Positions 63,943-64,000 of a stretch of DNA of 64,000 bases are shown in pieces. Every line of letters starts with the position of its first letter. The stretch's first letter is position 1. This stretch comes from Mangifera indica (taxonomy: Eukaryota; Streptophyta; Magnoliopsida; Sapindales; Anacardiaceae): positions 16,005,639 through 16,069,638 of the forward strand of contig NC_058141.1 in NCBI RefSeq assembly GCF_011075055.1, read 5' to 3'. The translations under genes and the position numbers were made by a program. Under the pieces are notes generated by a model that had not been told where the DNA came from, did no database searches, and saw nothing but the letters and a program-made list of their open reading frames with translations.

Positions 63943-64000
63943 TGATCATCAGTTGACTAATAAAACATGCAATAGATAAATAAGAAATAAAACCCCTAAA

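Noticed and set aside
63711..63979. Tyr-Ile repeat frames at the right edge
   Set aside because: Translation of the (AT)n microsatellite.
1..64000. CRISPR arrays, operons, phage or bacterial defence systems
   Set aside because: The window is spliced plant nuclear DNA; none of the repeats is a regular short direct array with unique spacers.

Overview
The window is nuclear DNA of a flowering plant, almost certainly a eudicot. It has spliced genes with GT-AG introns, plant-specific families (WRKY, SBP/SPL, HIPP, HVA22, ACR, FATB) and AT-rich spacers full of short non-autonomous transposons and microsatellites. I cannot name the species from sequence alone. All gene models below were assembled by eye from reading frames, splice sites and family conservation, so exon ends are predictions.

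Layout. 1-1.7 kb: 5' two thirds of an ACR4/5-type ACT-repeat protein (minus, runs off the left edge). 5.8-10.6 kb: RMI1, eight coding exons (plus). 11.1-17.8 kb: three tandem minus-strand HSD1/steroleosin-type short-chain dehydrogenases. The first carries a Gly-to-Val change in the cofactor loop, the middle one an in-frame TGA just before the catalytic Tyr, and the third looks intact but uses a GC splice donor. 20.2-20.8 kb: single-exon DUF4408/DUF761 protein (minus). 24.3-24.9 kb: HVA22 d/e-like protein (minus). 26.0-27.6 kb: FATB-like acyl-ACP thioesterase (plus). 34.6-36.2 kb: two-domain isoprenylated metal-binding protein, HIPP (minus). 44.5-45.8 kb: group IIc WRKY of the WRKY75/45 type (plus). 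47.8-51.1 kb: SUMO-activating enzyme subunit SAE1, ten exons (minus). 56.5-58.8 kb: SPL13-type SBP factor with a miR156 site (plus). No gene is recognised from about 59 kb to the end.

Repeats. The most striking structure is a family of nine related elements of about 0.6-0.96 kb (about 2.9, 15.4, 22.5, 32.1, 36.6, 38.5, 41.7, 54.4 and 59.7 kb), together near 6.7 kb or 10% of the window. The well-preserved copies are long inverted repeats with ends like GGCCAAAGGACTATTTCCCA. Three have perfect 9-bp target-site duplications and two have 8-of-9 matches. This fits a Mutator-like, long-TIR non-autonomous element. Most copies keep a variable core rich in GACGAAGA/TCTTCGTC modules. A second, Tourist-like MITE family has two copies in opposite orientation, one inside RMI1 intron 3. 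Long AC/AT microsatellites lie at 23.4, 23.6 and 63.9 kb.

The genes are unrelated neighbours rather than a pathway cluster. The HSD array is the only local duplication and seems to be diverging or decaying copy by copy.
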